The notes: generated by a model not told the origin, from the letters alone. A stretch of 64,000 nt of DNA from Clostridium gelidum (GCF_019977655.1 NZ_AP024849.1:12501-76500); one strand, 5' to 3'; positions 18,754 through 27,982 are shown, numbered from the stretch's first letter. Made by a program: numbers and translations.

Positions 18754-20349
18754 CTATTTATTAGAATTAGAAAACTCTAAGTATTCATCAAATGACATAG
18801 TTTTATCAACTATAGAACCATCATCTTTAATATCTATAACTCTAGTTGCTATAGTTTGGATGAATTGGTGGTCATGAGAAGCAAATAGTAGGTTACTACT
18901 ATAATCTTTTAAACCATTATTTACAGCTGTTATTGATTCAAGGTCAAGATGGTTAGTCGGTTGATCTAACATTAATACATTAGCATTAGAAAGCATCATT
19001 CTAGATAACATACATCTAACCTTTTCTCCTCCTGATAATACATTAGCTTCTTTTAGTGCTTCTTCTCCAGAGAATAACATTCTGCCTAAGAAACCTCTAA
19101 TATAGCTTTCAGATTTTTCTTCTGAATATTGTCTAAGCCAATCTACTAAAGAAAGGTTACAATCATCAAAGAATTTTGAATTATCATTTGGGAAGTAAGA
19201 ATTAGTAATAGTTATTCCCCATTTGAATTCGCCACTATCTGGATCCATTTCCCCAGCTAATATTTTAAATAATGTGGATACAGCTATTTCATTACCAATG
19301 AGAGCAATCTTATCTTCTTTATTAACCATGAAATTTATATTGTCTAATATTTTAACGCCATCAATAGTTTTAGATAAATCAGTAACTGATAAAATATCAT
19401 TACCAACTTCTCTTTCAGGTTTAAATCCTACAAAAGGATATTTTCTGCTTGATGGTTGTATATCATCTAAAGTAATTTTATCTAATAATTTTTTACGAGA
19501 TGTTGCTTGTTTAGATTTAGAAGCATTAGCACTAAATCTTGCAATGAAGTCTTGCAAATCTTTAATTTTTTCTTCCTTTTTCTTGTTTTGATCTTTTGAT
19601 AATTGAAAAGCTAATTGACTTGATTCATACCAGAAATCATAGTTACCAACATAAATCTTAATCTTTGCAAAATCAACATCAGCCATTTGAGTACAAACTG
19701 AATTTAAGAAATGTCTATCATGGGATACAACTATAACAGTTCCATCAAAATTACCCAAGAAGTCTTCTAACCAGTTTACAGCTTTTAAATCTAAGCCGTT
19801 AGTAGGTTCATCTAGAATTAAGATTCCAGGATTTCCGAATAGAGCTTGAGCTAAAAGAACTTTAACTTTTTCTCCACCAGTTAATTCTGATACATTTTTT
19901 AAATGAAGATCTGTTCCTATTCCTAATCCTTGTAGAACAGAAGAAGCTTCAGATTCTGCTTCCCAACCATTAAGTTCAGCAAATTCACCTTCTAATTCAG
20001 AAGCTTTAATTCCATCAGCATCAGAAAAATTAGGTTTTGCATATATTTCGTCTTTTTCTTTCATGATTTCATATAGTCTTTCGTTACCCATTATTACAGT
20101 TTCTAAAACTTGAAAACCATCATATTTATTATGTTCTTGTTTTAATACTGACATTCTTAAATTAGCAGCAATTGAAACTTCACCAGTATTAGGTTCTATT
20201 TCTCCAGACAGTATTTTAAGGAATGTACTCTTTCCAGCACCATTGGCACCAATAACTCCATAGCAATTACCAGGAGTGAATTTAAGGTTGACATCTTCAA
20301 AAAGTTTACGTCCACCAAATCTAAGACTAACATTTGATACGTTTATCAA
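18754..20349 (-). CDS. ABC-F family ATPase (YkpA/YbiT-like) with degenerate second ATP site
   Basis: A 531-residue ABC-F protein: two ABC domains joined by a linker and no membrane domain. These proteins act on the ribosome. Domain 1 is intact: Walker A GANGAGKS (34-41), signature ELTGGEK (155-161), Walker B ILILDEPTN with Glu181. Domain 2 is not. The Walker A position reads GNEIAVST (352-359), lacking the glycines and the lysine, and Walker B reads VLMLDQPTN, with Gln463 where the catalytic Glu belongs. Signature LSGGEK (439-444) remains. The linker (~245-300, KKKEEKIKDLQDFIARFSAN...) is of the YkpA type. It is transcribed alone. Confidence 0.92.
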   Translation of the reverse strand: MINVSNVSLRFGGRKLFEDVNLKFTPGNCYGVIGANGAGKSTFLKILSGEIEPNTGEVSIAANLRMSVLKQEHNKYDGFQVLETVIMGNERLYEIMKEKDEIYAKPNFSDADGIKASELEGEFAELNGWEAESEASSVLQGLGIGTDLHLKNVSELTGGEKVKVLLAQALFGNPGILILDEPTNGLDLKAVNWLEDFLGNFDGTVIVVSHDRHFLNSVCTQMADVDFAKIKIYVGNYDFWYESSQLAFQLSKDQNKKKEEKIKDLQDFIARFSANASKSKQATSRKKLLDKITLDDIQPSSRKYPFVGFKPEREVGNDILSVTDLSKTIDGVKILDNINFMVNKEDKIALIGNEIAVSTLFKILAGEMDPDSGEFKWGITITNSYFPNDNSKFFDDCNLSLVDWLRQYSEEKSESYIRGFLGRMLFSGEEALKEANVLSGGEKVRCMLSRMMLSNANVLMLDQPTNHLDLESITAVNNGLKDYSSNLLFASHDHQFIQTIATRVIDIKDDGSIVDKTMSFDEYLEFSNSNK

Positions 20350-20639
20350 TCTATTTCTACCTCATTTCTTAGTATTATAATTATTATACAATGCACAATG
20401 TACATTATAAGTAGTTTCTTTTCATGTTGATTATTATATCATACAATTAATACATTTTAAATTTTAAAAATTGTTAAATATGAAATTTATACACTTAAGT
20501 AGGATATTTATGTCCAAATATAAATTTTTTATTCAAAGTATGCCACTAATTGTTATTTTCATGTAGGTTATTTTATTTAATTATAGATGACAGAAATTTT
20601 TTATATCTATTATATATTATAGTTTAAATAAAGAACTAA

Positions 20640-21233
20640 CTATTTGTGATTTTTAGGAGTGTCAAAACATTCATCTATTAATTGTTCACTCATACGTCTA
20701 TAGAGATTACTCATGCTAGTGTATGCACATATTAGTAGAATTTTTTCTTCATAATCCCCTAAGAGATTATCTTTATTATTTACCAGTTGTTTTATATTTT
20801 TATATATTTTACCAGAAGAATTTTTAAGGTCTTCTAAATTTAAATCATATATATCAAGAAAAGATTGATATACATCATTTAAGTGATATTCTTGTTCTTT
20901 TTCAAATGAATCAACTATAGGAGTTAAAATTGTTTTAATATCAGTTAAAGATAAAGCCCCTTTTAAATTATAAATTAAACCCATTAAAATAAGATGATTT
21001 TTAGTATACTTTTTATTTTTAATTTTCATCAAGAGATTACCTTTTGCATAATTATTAATCATAGTTTTAGTAAGAACTTTATCATCATCATTTCTTTTAG
21101 TGTAACTTAATTTACTTTCAAATAGCTGCATTACTTGATCCATGTACAAATCAATTTCGGGAAAATCATTTAAATTAATATTGTTAGATGATTTTTGTGA
21201 ATTTATATAATTATCAATATTAAATTCAGTCAT
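20640..21233 (-). CDS. DUF1836 family protein
   Basis: A 197-residue cytoplasmic protein of the DUF1836 family. It has the family's acidic N-terminus (DFPEIDLYMDQVMQLFE), the TKTMINNYAKGNLL motif and the YTKNHLILMGLIYNLKGALSLTDI segment, which together look like a MerR/XRE-like DNA-binding fold. It begins behind GAGGAGTGAAATTTT. Members are linked to spore formation and regulation only by context. No partner gene is adjacent: upstream hemolysin III is divergent and the ABC-F gene is 290 nt downstream. Function not established. Confidence 0.7.
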   Translation of the reverse strand: MTEFNIDNYINSQKSSNNINLNDFPEIDLYMDQVMQLFESKLSYTKRNDDDKVLTKTMINNYAKGNLLMKIKNKKYTKNHLILMGLIYNLKGALSLTDIKTILTPIVDSFEKEQEYHLNDVYQSFLDIYDLNLEDLKNSSGKIYKNIKQLVNNKDNLLGDYEEKILLICAYTSMSNLYRRMSEQLIDECFDTPKNHK

Positions 21234-21457
21234 AAAATTTCACTCCTCAACATAGTAATAAAAACTATGTTTTTTATTATAATTTCAATATTAATGGAAA
21301 GAGGGAGATAATTCAAGCATTTGTGGGTAAAATACTAATTAATAATAGAAAATAAACAAAAATAGATTTTGCAATAAAAATGAATATATGAAATAATTAC
21401 TAATATATCAGCATGTAGTTATTAAAACTATGTGGAATTAAATGGGAGGTTATAAGA

Positions 21458-22102
21458 ATGGAGAAATATTTAAGAGAACCTATTAATGGATTAACTCATT
21501 GTATTGCTGCAGTATTATCATTATTTGCTTTGATTGCTATGTTAGTTAAGGCATATGTAACAGGAAGTTCTGCAGTAACATTTGGATCAGTACTATTTTT
21601 TGGTGTAAGTATGATTTTATTATACAGTGCATCGACAACATATCATTGGGTAAAGGCTAGTGATAAAGTAATAAAAGGTCTAAAAAGATTAGATCATTCA
21701 ATGATATTTATTTTAATTGCAGGATCATATGCTCCATTCTGTTTGGTAGCATTAAATGGGAAAATAGGAATGAACTTATTTTTAGCTGTTACAATCTGTG
21801 CAGTTGTAGGAATAGGATTTAAATTATGTTGGGTAACTTGTCCTAGATGGTTAAGCAGCACAATGTATATAGGAATTGGTTGGCTTGCAATAGTTGCAAT
21901 ATATCCAATGTCACAAGTTTTAGCAGTAGCTGGATTAGTATGGTTGATTTTAGGCGGTTTAATGTATACAATAGGTGGAGTCATATATGCATTGAAAACG
22001 GAGAAAAGGATATGGCTATTTGGAAGACATGAGATATTTCATGTATTTATTATGTTAGGTACACTTTGCCATTTTATTTGTATATTTGTATATATAATTT
22101 AA
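21458..22102 (+). CDS. Hemolysin III / PAQR-family seven-helix membrane protein
   Basis: A 214-residue integral membrane protein with seven hydrophobic segments. The HlyIII/PAQR signature residues are present: EPINGLTHCIAA at the N-terminus, STTYHW in helix 2-3, LDHSMIFILIAGSYAPF in the middle, and the metal-ligand histidines of GRHEIFHVFIMLGTLCHF at the end. PAQR homologues resemble metal-dependent hydrolases (ceramidase-like). The bacterial members are named hemolysin III from one heterologous study, and their true role is uncertain. Starts behind GGGAGGTTATAAGA; a weak hairpin at 22132-22150 and a stronger one at 22180-22219 follow. Confidence 0.9.
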   Translation: MEKYLREPINGLTHCIAAVLSLFALIAMLVKAYVTGSSAVTFGSVLFFGVSMILLYSASTTYHWVKASDKVIKGLKRLDHSMIFILIAGSYAPFCLVALNGKIGMNLFLAVTICAVVGIGFKLCWVTCPRWLSSTMYIGIGWLAIVAIYPMSQVLAVAGLVWLILGGLMYTIGGVIYALKTEKRIWLFGRHEIFHVFIMLGTLCHFICIFVYII

Positions 22103-22179
22103 GTAAGAGATAATATGAAACTAAAAAAATGAATATAAAAATTTTATATTTTGTTGTTTTTTATTATTAAATAAATATA

Positions 22180-22219
22180 GGGCTAAAGGATTCGATTTGT
22201 ATCCTTTAGTCCTTTTTAT
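22180..22219 (+). terminator. Terminator after the hemolysin III gene
   Basis: GGCTAAAGGAT pairs with ATCCTTTAGTCC (G-U allowed), followed by TTTTTAT. It overlaps the end of a small opposite-strand frame at 22206-22364. Confidence 0.75.
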
Positions 22220-22364
22220 CTAGTTTAGAAGAAATATCTTTAAGTTCTTTTAAAATTAAGTTATTAGTATTTTTAGAATGACGTAAGCTATTTATTATTT
22301 TAACAATTATAAATATAAAAAATGATAATATAATTAAAATGATAAAAAAGTTAATCCAATTCAT
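22206..22364 (-). CDS. Possible 52-residue small membrane protein
   Basis: An ATG frame on the minus strand encodes 52 residues. It starts MNWINFFIILIILSFF, continues as one long hydrophobic helix (~residues 4-24), then a basic turn (KIINSLRHSK) and a charged helix ending LKELKDISSKLDKKD. One membrane helix plus an amphipathic tail with repeated K/L/D is the plan of the DUF4083-type small proteins of Clostridium and Bacillus. Against it: the nearest Shine-Dalgarno-like GGAGA is about 20 nt upstream, and the stop lies inside the hlyIII terminator. Plausible but unproven. Confidence 0.45.
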   Translation of the reverse strand: MNWINFFIILIILSFFIFIIVKIINSLRHSKNTNNLILKELKDISSKLDKKD

Positions 22365-22559
22365 TATTAGTGTAGAATATTAAATCTCCATTTTAGTAAA
22401 TCTCCTTCTTTAGAAATACATTTATTAGTAATAAGTGTACTATAAATATCCACTAAAGGATAGGGAAAATTTAGGTGGGGTATTTTCTGCTTGATAAGAT
22501 AAATTAGGTATAGTAAGATAAAATATAAGAAATAAAATGACTTTTAAGGGGATGTAAAA

Positions 22560-23375
22560 ATGGGCTTTCGTCAAAGGTTAAAAGATGCAAATAGAATAGT
22601 TGTAAAAGTAGGGACATCAACATTAACTTATGATAATGGAAATATTAATTTAAGTAGAATTGAAAAATTAACAAGAGTTTTATCTGATATAGTTAATTCA
22701 GGTAAGCAAATTACACTTGTAACATCAGGTGCAATAGGTGTTGGTGTTAATAAATTGAAGTTAAAAGAAAAGCCCGAAAGTATAAGAGAAAAGCAAGCAG
22801 TAGCATCAGTTGGGCAATGTGAATTAATGCATATATATAGTAAATTTTTTGGAGAATATAGTCATATAGTAGGTCAAGTTCTGCTTACAAGAGATGTAAT
22901 AGAAGATGATCATATTAGAGAAAATGTATGTAATACATTTGAGACTTTATTAGAGAAGAAAATAATTCCAATAGTAAATGAAAATGATACAGTTTCAATA
23001 GATGAAATTGAAAATATAGTTAAATTTGGAGATAACGATAATTTATCAGCAATAGTAGCATCATTAATTAATGCGGATTTACTAATAATATTATCTGATA
23101 TTGATGGATTTTATGATTGTGATCCAAGGAGTAATACTTGTGCAAAATTATTAAATGAAATTAAAGATATCACTCCAGAGCTAGAAGAGTGTGCTGGAGG
23201 AGCAGGTTCAAGTTTAGGAACAGGTGGAATGATTACAAAATTAGCAGCAGCTAAAACAGCAATAGAGGCAGGAGTAGATATGGTTTTAGCTAATGGAAGT
23301 GAACCAAGTATATTATTAAATATTTTATCAGGTGAAGAAATAGGAACTTTATTTGTATCGTCAATAAAAAAATAG
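22560..23375 (+). CDS. proB: Glutamate 5-kinase
   Basis: First enzyme of proline synthesis: phosphorylates glutamate to gamma-glutamyl phosphate in the cytoplasm. The 271-residue protein is an amino-acid-kinase fold with VVKVGTSTLT at the N-terminus (residues ~14-22), LVTSGAIGVG, the NENDTVS motif, FGDNDNLSAIVA and LSDIDGFYDCDPR. It lacks the C-terminal PUA domain found in the longer E. coli-type enzyme. Short forms such as this are common in clostridia. The ATG follows AAGGGGATGTAAAA. proA starts 17 nt downstream, forming the proBA operon. Confidence 0.96.
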   Translation: MGFRQRLKDANRIVVKVGTSTLTYDNGNINLSRIEKLTRVLSDIVNSGKQITLVTSGAIGVGVNKLKLKEKPESIREKQAVASVGQCELMHIYSKFFGEYSHIVGQVLLTRDVIEDDHIRENVCNTFETLLEKKIIPIVNENDTVSIDEIENIVKFGDNDNLSAIVASLINADLLIILSDIDGFYDCDPRSNTCAKLLNEIKDITPELEECAGGAGSSLGTGGMITKLAAAKTAIEAGVDMVLANGSEPSILLNILSGEEIGTLFVSSIKK

Positions 23376-23392
23376 AAATGGGGGGCTAAAAA

Positions 23393-24655
23393 ATGAGTGA
23401 ATTATTAAGAAAAGATTATTTAGTAGATATGGGCCAAAAAGCAAAAGAGGCATCTTATGAATTAGGTGTTGCATCAACGAAGGAAAAAGATGATGCATTA
23501 GTTTTCATGGCTGAAGAGCTGATTAATTTAAAGGAAGAAATAATTAAAGCTAATAAAATAGATTTAGAGGTTGCTAAGTCAAAGGGTACATCCAAGGTTA
23601 TGTTAGATAGATTGGAACTAAGTCATGAGAGAATTGAAGGAATAGCTGATGGACTCAAAGATTTGGTTAAACTTCAAGACCCAATTGGAGAAGTAATTTC
23701 AATGTGGCAAAGACCAAATGGATTACAAATTGGTCAAAAAAGAGTTCCACTAGGGGTTATAGGGATAATTTATGAAGCTAGACCTAATGTAACTTGTGAT
23801 GCTGCTGGACTTTGTTTAAAGGCAGGAAATGCCACTATATTAAGAGGTGGTAGTGAAGCTATTAATTCTAATAAAGCTATAATTAAGGCTTTAAATAGCG
23901 GAATTGAACGAGCTGGATTACCTAAAGCTTCAGTTCAACTTGTAGAAGATACAAGTAGAGATGTTGCAACTGAGATGATGAGATTAAATGAATTTATAGA
24001 TGTTCTTATTCCAAGAGGAGGAGCGGGTTTAATTCAAGCAGTTCTTAAAAATGCTACTATTCCAGTTATAGAAACAGGTACGGGTAATTGCCATATATAT
24101 GTAGATGAAAGCTGTGATTTTGAAATGGCAAAAAATATTGCTGTTAATGCAAAAGTATCAAGACCATCTGTTTGCAATTCAGCTGAAAAGTTGCTAGTAA
24201 ATGAAAAAATAGCTAAGGATTTTTTACCAATAGCTATTAGGGCTTTAAGAGAAAATGGAGTTGCAGTTAAAGGTGATGAGGCCTCACAAGCTATAATAAA
24301 TGATATTGAAAAAGCTAATGAAGAGGATTGGGGAAAAGAATACTTAGATTATATTATGGCTGTAAAAATAGTTAAAGATGTAGATGAAGCAATTGCTCAT
24401 ATAAATAAATACGGGACAGGACATTCAGAAGCTATTATTACAGAAAGTTATAAAAATTCTCAAAAGTTCTTGCAAAGAGTAGATGCTGCTGCTGTCTATG
24501 TTAATGCATCAACAAGATTTACTGATGGGTCTGAATTTGGGTTTGGAGCTGAAATAGGAATAAGTACTCAAAAGTTACATGCTAGAGGACCAATGGGACT
24601 TAAAGAATTAACAACAATAAAATATATTATTTATGGAAATGGACAAATAAGATAG
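23393..24655 (+). CDS. proA: Gamma-glutamyl phosphate reductase
   Basis: Second enzyme of proline synthesis: NADPH-dependent reduction of gamma-glutamyl phosphate to glutamate semialdehyde. The 420-residue protein is of the aldehyde dehydrogenase fold. It has PLGVIGIIYEARPNVT (~120-135), LRGGSEAINSN, the catalytic-cysteine segment SRPSVCNSAEKLLVN (~260) and the ending FGFGAEIGISTQKLHARGPMGL. Length is normal for ProA. It begins behind GGGGGGCTAAAA, 17 nt after proB. No proC is seen in the window. Confidence 0.97.
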   Translation: MSELLRKDYLVDMGQKAKEASYELGVASTKEKDDALVFMAEELINLKEEIIKANKIDLEVAKSKGTSKVMLDRLELSHERIEGIADGLKDLVKLQDPIGEVISMWQRPNGLQIGQKRVPLGVIGIIYEARPNVTCDAAGLCLKAGNATILRGGSEAINSNKAIIKALNSGIERAGLPKASVQLVEDTSRDVATEMMRLNEFIDVLIPRGGAGLIQAVLKNATIPVIETGTGNCHIYVDESCDFEMAKNIAVNAKVSRPSVCNSAEKLLVNEKIAKDFLPIAIRALRENGVAVKGDEASQAIINDIEKANEEDWGKEYLDYIMAVKIVKDVDEAIAHINKYGTGHSEAIITESYKNSQKFLQRVDAAAVYVNASTRFTDGSEFGFGAEIGISTQKLHARGPMGLKELTTIKYIIYGNGQIR

Positions 24656-24758
24656 AAATTTAAATTAGGAGTAATGTATTAAGAACTACTCATTCTTAAA
24701 CAACTAATTTAGGGATGAGTTACTAAAGATAAAATGCCATGATGGGAGGAATAGCATA

Positions 24759-25208
24759 ATGAATAAATGGGAAATAAAAAAGTTTAATGAATTGTCATTA
24801 AACCAATTATATGAAATAGCTAGAAGCAGATATAAGGTATTTATTGAAGAACAAAAAATTATATGTGAAGAAGAACTCGATGGATTAGATGATAAATGCA
24901 TACATGTATTTTTACAGGACGAGGAAAGAGTCGTAGCTTATTGCCGTATAGTCCCTAAAGGCATAAATTATGAAAGTATATCAATTGGAAGGGTATTAGT
25001 TTTAAAGGAATTTAGGCGGAAAGGTATTGCCCAGGAAATGCTAAATGAAACTGTTGAATATATTAAAGCAAATTTTCACGATAATAGGATTATATTATCT
25101 TCACAATTATATGCAAAGAAACTATATGAAAGTGTAGGATTTATTGTAGAATCAGATATTTATGATGAAGCTGGGATACCTCATGTGAAAATGTACAAAA
25201 ATATATAA
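24759..25208 (+). CDS. ElaA-like GNAT acetyltransferase
   Basis: A 149-residue GNAT protein. The N-terminal LYEIARSRYKVFIEEQKI...ELDGLDD followed by VAYCRIVPKG is the hallmark of the ElaA branch. The acetyl-CoA loop is VLVLKEFRRKGIAQEML (R-x-x-G-x-A) at ~84-100, and the end has AKKLYESVGFIVESDIYDEAGIPHVKM. The substrate of ElaA enzymes is not known. It starts behind GGGAGGAATAGCATA. The 103-nt gap after proA holds an imperfect ACTCAT...ATGAGT repeat but no convincing terminator. Confidence 0.85.
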   Translation: MNKWEIKKFNELSLNQLYEIARSRYKVFIEEQKIICEEELDGLDDKCIHVFLQDEERVVAYCRIVPKGINYESISIGRVLVLKEFRRKGIAQEMLNETVEYIKANFHDNRIILSSQLYAKKLYESVGFIVESDIYDEAGIPHVKMYKNI

Positions 25209-25302
25209 TTAAGTTCAAATAATCTTTTTAATTATATAAAGTTATAGTATAATTTCAGTGTGAAAATGTATTACAAAAAATGTTGATAAGGGGATGGAAG
25301 TT

Positions 25303-25662
25303 ATGAAAATTGCATTAATAGCTCATGATAAAAAGAAACAAGAAATAATTGAGTTTGCAAAAAAGTATAAAGAAATATTAGCTAAGTATGATTTGGTTGC
25401 TACTGGAACAACCGGAAAGATGATATCAGAAGCAACTGGGCTTGATGTTAAGAGATATTTATCTGGACCATATGGAGGAGATCAACAATTAGGTGGACGT
25501 ATTGCTGAAGGTCAGATTGATTTAGTAGTTTTTTTAACAGATCCATTAACTTCACAACCTCATGAACCAGATGTATCAGCATTACTTAGAGTGTGCAATG
25601 TACATAATGTAGCAGTTGTTACTAATATAAAAACAGCGGAGCTTATAATAGACAAATTTTAA
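25303..25662 (+). CDS. mgsA: Methylglyoxal synthase
   Basis: Converts dihydroxyacetone phosphate to methylglyoxal and phosphate, a bypass of lower glycolysis under phosphate limitation. The 119-residue protein shows MKIALIAHDKKK at the start, ATGTTG (phosphate binding), the catalytic aspartate in YGGDQQLGG (about residue 61) and the conserved histidine in QPHEPDVSALLRVC. The ATG at 25303 is preferred over one at 25294, since AAGGGG is 10 nt before it and abuts the earlier one. A terminator follows, so the gene is monocistronic. Confidence 0.95.
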   Translation: MKIALIAHDKKKQEIIEFAKKYKEILAKYDLVATGTTGKMISEATGLDVKRYLSGPYGGDQQLGGRIAEGQIDLVVFLTDPLTSQPHEPDVSALLRVCNVHNVAVVTNIKTAELIIDKF

Positions 25663-25700
25663 TTAATGGACATGCTCTAATAGAAAATATAATAAAAATA

Positions 25701-25735
25701 AAAGGCGCTTATCTAAGTTATGATAAGCGCCTTTT
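25701..25735 (+). terminator. Terminator after mgsA
   Basis: AAAGGCGCTTATC pairs with GATAAGCGCCTTT. The T-run is short (TTTT), but the stem is a strong perfect 13 bp. Confidence 0.85.
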
Positions 25736-25855
25736 AAGAAAAAGTAGTGTTGAAAGAGGTTCAGATCATTGAGGTCAGCTCAGAATGAACTGTAACTGCC
25801 TAAATATTCTGAATATTTAGTTGATTTAATTATACCACAAATTAAACTAAATTAC

Positions 25856-25887
25856 AAATTAACTCTAGTTTAAATTAGAGTTAATTT
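25856..25887 (-). terminator. Terminator after the PilZ-domain gene
   Basis: AAATTAACTCTA / TAGAGTTAATTT hairpin just downstream (minus strand) of the PilZ gene stop. The T-run is weak. Confidence 0.6.
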
Positions 25888-25888
25888 G

Positions 25889-26587
25889 TTAAATACTCTT
25901 TAATTTTTCATCAAGAAATTTATTTAATAATGCCAATTTATCTTTCTCTATATATTTAAATTCAAAGGCTGTTTTATAATTAGCACTTATTTCATCAAAA
26001 TCAGATCTTATCATAGATGCTAATATATCTATTTTCTCACCTATAGCTAGTGAAATTATAGCATCATTAGAAGGATTTTTTTCTGCATATGTTATCATTT
26101 TTATACCACTGTTACTTATATCTATAGTAAAGGTCTTCTTCATTTTCTTGAAGTATAGTGATGGAACTTGCTTAATATAAGTATAATTAGCAGGTGCTGG
26201 CAAGTGATAATAATCAACTGACATAACAAGTGGAATTCTTGGATCTTTTCTTCTTTCAATTTTAGTTGTAATTTCAGGCATAGTTAATACTGCTAGCTGA
26301 AAGCCATCTTCTATCTTACAGCCAAGAACACGAGATGAGCAATTAAAAGCTTGACTTTTTGTTGCAATTATAAAGTGAACTTGTTCATTAACAACAACTG
26401 GATTGTAATTAGATTGACTACAAAATATGCTGACTGCAAAACAATTTTCATACTTATTAACAATTTGACCTTCTGAAGAAAACTTCTGTTGCTTAATAAA
26501 ATAAAATTTTTCTCCAATTACTAGACTATCAATATCTAAGTTATCCTGTTTATCTAATTTTATTGAAAGTTTATCTATATTATTCAT
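25889..26587 (-). CDS. YcgR-like protein with PilZ (c-di-GMP-binding) domain
   Basis: A 232-residue protein. Residues ~1-105 form a YcgR-like N-terminal barrel (IGEKFYF..., VHFIIATKS). Residues ~110-230 are a PilZ domain with both c-di-GMP-binding motifs intact: RxxxR as RKDPR (113-117) and D/NxSxxG as DISNSG (156-161). PilZ/YcgR proteins bind cyclic di-GMP and adjust flagellar motor function or exopolysaccharide synthesis. It is monocistronic with no motility gene beside it, so its target is unknown. Together with the HD-GYP gene at 33104 it shows that this genome uses c-di-GMP. Starts behind AGAGGTGAAAA. Confidence 0.9.
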   Translation of the reverse strand: MNNIDKLSIKLDKQDNLDIDSLVIGEKFYFIKQQKFSSEGQIVNKYENCFAVSIFCSQSNYNPVVVNEQVHFIIATKSQAFNCSSRVLGCKIEDGFQLAVLTMPEITTKIERRKDPRIPLVMSVDYYHLPAPANYTYIKQVPSLYFKKMKKTFTIDISNSGIKMITYAEKNPSNDAIISLAIGEKIDILASMIRSDFDEISANYKTAFEFKYIEKDKLALLNKFLDEKLKSI

Positions 26588-26954
26588 TTTTCACCTCTTA
26601 AATTAATTACTAAATTGATTAGAGTCTATTTGAAAAAAATATTATTTTTATTTTGTTAAAAAGAACCTTAAAGATTAAATTACTGATATTTGTCATGAAA
26701 AACATTAAAAAAATTGTTATAAAGCTATTTTTAAAATTAAATAACATGTTTATTATTAAATATTTTATCATATTTTCTTTTAATTAGACAGTGAAAAAGC
26801 ATAACCTAATTTCGAAAAAACTTCATAAGTTTCTATTAGTAGCAGAAATTAATTAAATAGATAGTAGTAGGTTTTTATTACGACTTAAAGATGTACTATG
26901 GATAAGATTTTTTTGTTATAATTATGTAAAACAATATGAGAAGGAAAGATAAAA
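26588..26954. other. Divergent spacer PilZ gene / SDR gene
   Basis: A very A/T-rich 367-nt spacer. A TATAAT at 26917-26922 is a likely -10 for the downstream SDR gene. Nothing else recognised. Confidence 0.4.
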
Positions 26955-27734
26955 ATGAATATTTTAAATAGATATACATTAATAACTGGTGGCACAGAAG
27001 GAATTGGACTAGAACTCGCAAAACTTTTTGCGGCGGACAAACATAATTTAATTATTGTAGCTAGAAATGAAGATAAGCTAGAAGATATTAAAGTTGAATT
27101 TGAAAAAGAATATAAAATAACCGTGGAAATAATACCAACTGACTTATGTGTGGATAAATTCTGTGAAAAAATAATAAATGTTGTGGAAGAAAAAAAAATT
27201 ATTGTGGATAATTTAATAAATAATGCGGGTATTGGAAGCTTTGGATTCTTTGCTGAATCAGAAGAGGGCTTTGAGGCGAAACTAATAAATATAAATATTA
27301 TTGCATTAACTACTCTTACAAAGTATTTTTTAAAAGGCATGATTAAAAGAGGAAATGGTGGAATTTTAAATGTAGCATCTACAGCAGCTTTTACTTCTGG
27401 ACCTAAGATGTCTATGTATTATTCTAGTAAAGCATATGTTTTGTCATTAACAGAAGCAATTCATGATGAAGTGAAAAGTTTAGGAATAAGAGTAAGTTGT
27501 CTTTGCCCAGGACCGGTCAAAACATCATTTCAAGAAAGCGCTGGAATAAAGAAATCAGAAAAAGCAAAAAAATATTTGATGGATGCCAATAGAGTTGCAA
27601 AAGAAGCTTATTTGGGGTTTATAAAAGGAAAGACAATAATTATTCCAGGTTATAAAAATAAATTATTAATTTTAGGAAATAAATTAATACCAAGAGTATT
27701 AAGCAGAAAAATAATATTAAAGAACAATAGTTAG
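26955..27734 (+). CDS. Short-chain dehydrogenase/reductase
   Basis: A 259-residue SDR of the classical type. It has the nucleotide-binding TGGTEGIG (residues ~11-18), the NNAG motif (~88), catalytic serine in NVASTAAF, the YxxxK pair in MYYSSKAY (~157) and PGPVKTSF. An arginine after the second strand (IVARNEDK) suggests NADP(H) preference. It resembles the DltE/YqjQ-like branch of uncharacterised SDRs. A basic tail (KNKLLILGNKLIPRVLSRK) could associate with membrane. Monocistronic, with ribosome site GAAGGAAAG. Substrate unknown. Confidence 0.88.
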   Translation: MNILNRYTLITGGTEGIGLELAKLFAADKHNLIIVARNEDKLEDIKVEFEKEYKITVEIIPTDLCVDKFCEKIINVVEEKKIIVDNLINNAGIGSFGFFAESEEGFEAKLININIIALTTLTKYFLKGMIKRGNGGILNVASTAAFTSGPKMSMYYSSKAYVLSLTEAIHDEVKSLGIRVSCLCPGPVKTSFQESAGIKKSEKAKKYLMDANRVAKEAYLGFIKGKTIIIPGYKNKLLILGNKLIPRVLSRKIILKNNS

Positions 27735-27918
27735 TCATAAAGTATAATATATGAATAAAAATTCAAAATAAATGTATTTTTATACTTTATATAATTATAG
27801 TTATGTGATAATATTGATATATAAAATGAATATTTATTCTGAATGTTTAGAATAAAATTAATGGAATATGATTAAAATAAAAACATTGTATTAAATATAG
27901 AACTATCCCTAAATTATC

Positions 27919-27947
27919 TTGACATAATATCATCTATCAACTAGAAT
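27919..27947 (+). promoter_or_regulatory. Promoter of the carAB operon
   Basis: TTGACA at 27919-27924 and TAGAAT at 27942-27947 with a 17-bp spacer, placed so that transcription starts just before the PyrR-type leader. Confidence 0.7.
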
Positions 27948-27982
27948 AGTTGAAAAGAGAAAATTTAAAAAGTTAAGGTACA

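Noticed and set aside
21694..22032. 96-codon minus-strand and 61-codon plus-strand frames
   Set aside because: Both overlap the hemolysin III gene, which carries the full family signature; they are out-of-frame shadows.
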